This document shows, piece by piece, positions 8,004-8,057 of a stretch of DNA of 8,057 nucleotides. Below the pieces are notes generated by a model. That model made no database searches. It saw only the letters and a list, made by a program, of their open reading frames with translations, and was not told the origin of the DNA. Origin of the DNA: an uncultured Planctomycetaceae bacterium (GTDB lineage Bacteria; Planctomycetota; Planctomycetia; Pirellulales; Lacipirellulaceae); contig CALMBE010000408.1 in the NCBI GenBank assembly GCA_937860165.1, forward strand, positions 1 to 8,057, in the 5' to 3' direction. The number at the start of each line of letters is the position of its first letter. Within the stretch, counting starts at the first letter, position 1. A program made the translations under genes and the position numbers.

Positions 8004-8057
8004 CGGTCGGGTTGCCGGCGGTCGACGAACAGCGCTCGCCGGAAAGAAAACGGGACC

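Noticed and set aside
7818..8057. Continuation of the natB frame to the window end
   Set aside because: The frame is open but Arg/Gly/Ala-rich without the expected membrane helices; stop-free frames are common in about 75% GC DNA.

Overview
The window looks like a chromosomal segment of a bacterium of the Planctomycetota, probably Pirellulales-like. This is inferred from protein style, the menaquinone (futalosine) gene pair, moderate GC and weak Shine-Dalgarno use; no rRNA or other marker confirms it. All convincing genes lie on the + strand up to about 7815.

Layout: (1) 4-501, an unrecognised protein whose start may lie outside the window. (2) 642-1388, an ABC ATPase, and 2316-4124, a large 12-helix ABC exporter membrane subunit, which together look like one transporter. 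(3) Between them, 1420-2096, a PIN-toxin/RHH-antitoxin module inserted into that operon. The toxin frame carries an in-frame TAA that removes its conserved C-terminal tail. (4) 4273-6212, mqnA and mqnC with an ATGA overlap, two steps of the futalosine route to menaquinone, preceded by a TATAAT box. (5) 6351-7121 natA-type ATPase and 7137 onward a natB-type permease, a second ABC exporter.

At about 7805-7820 the sequence changes abruptly. natB homology stops just before its second membrane segment, GC rises from roughly 52% to roughly 75% (hand counts), and the best coding signal switches to the minus strand, where a signal-peptide-bearing protein of high-GC style begins. The simplest reading is a chimeric contig end or foreign DNA joined to a planctomycete contig.

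No tRNA, rRNA, CRISPR array or insertion sequence was seen. The two most informative oddities are the nonsense codon in the PIN toxin and the compositional and coding break near 7815.
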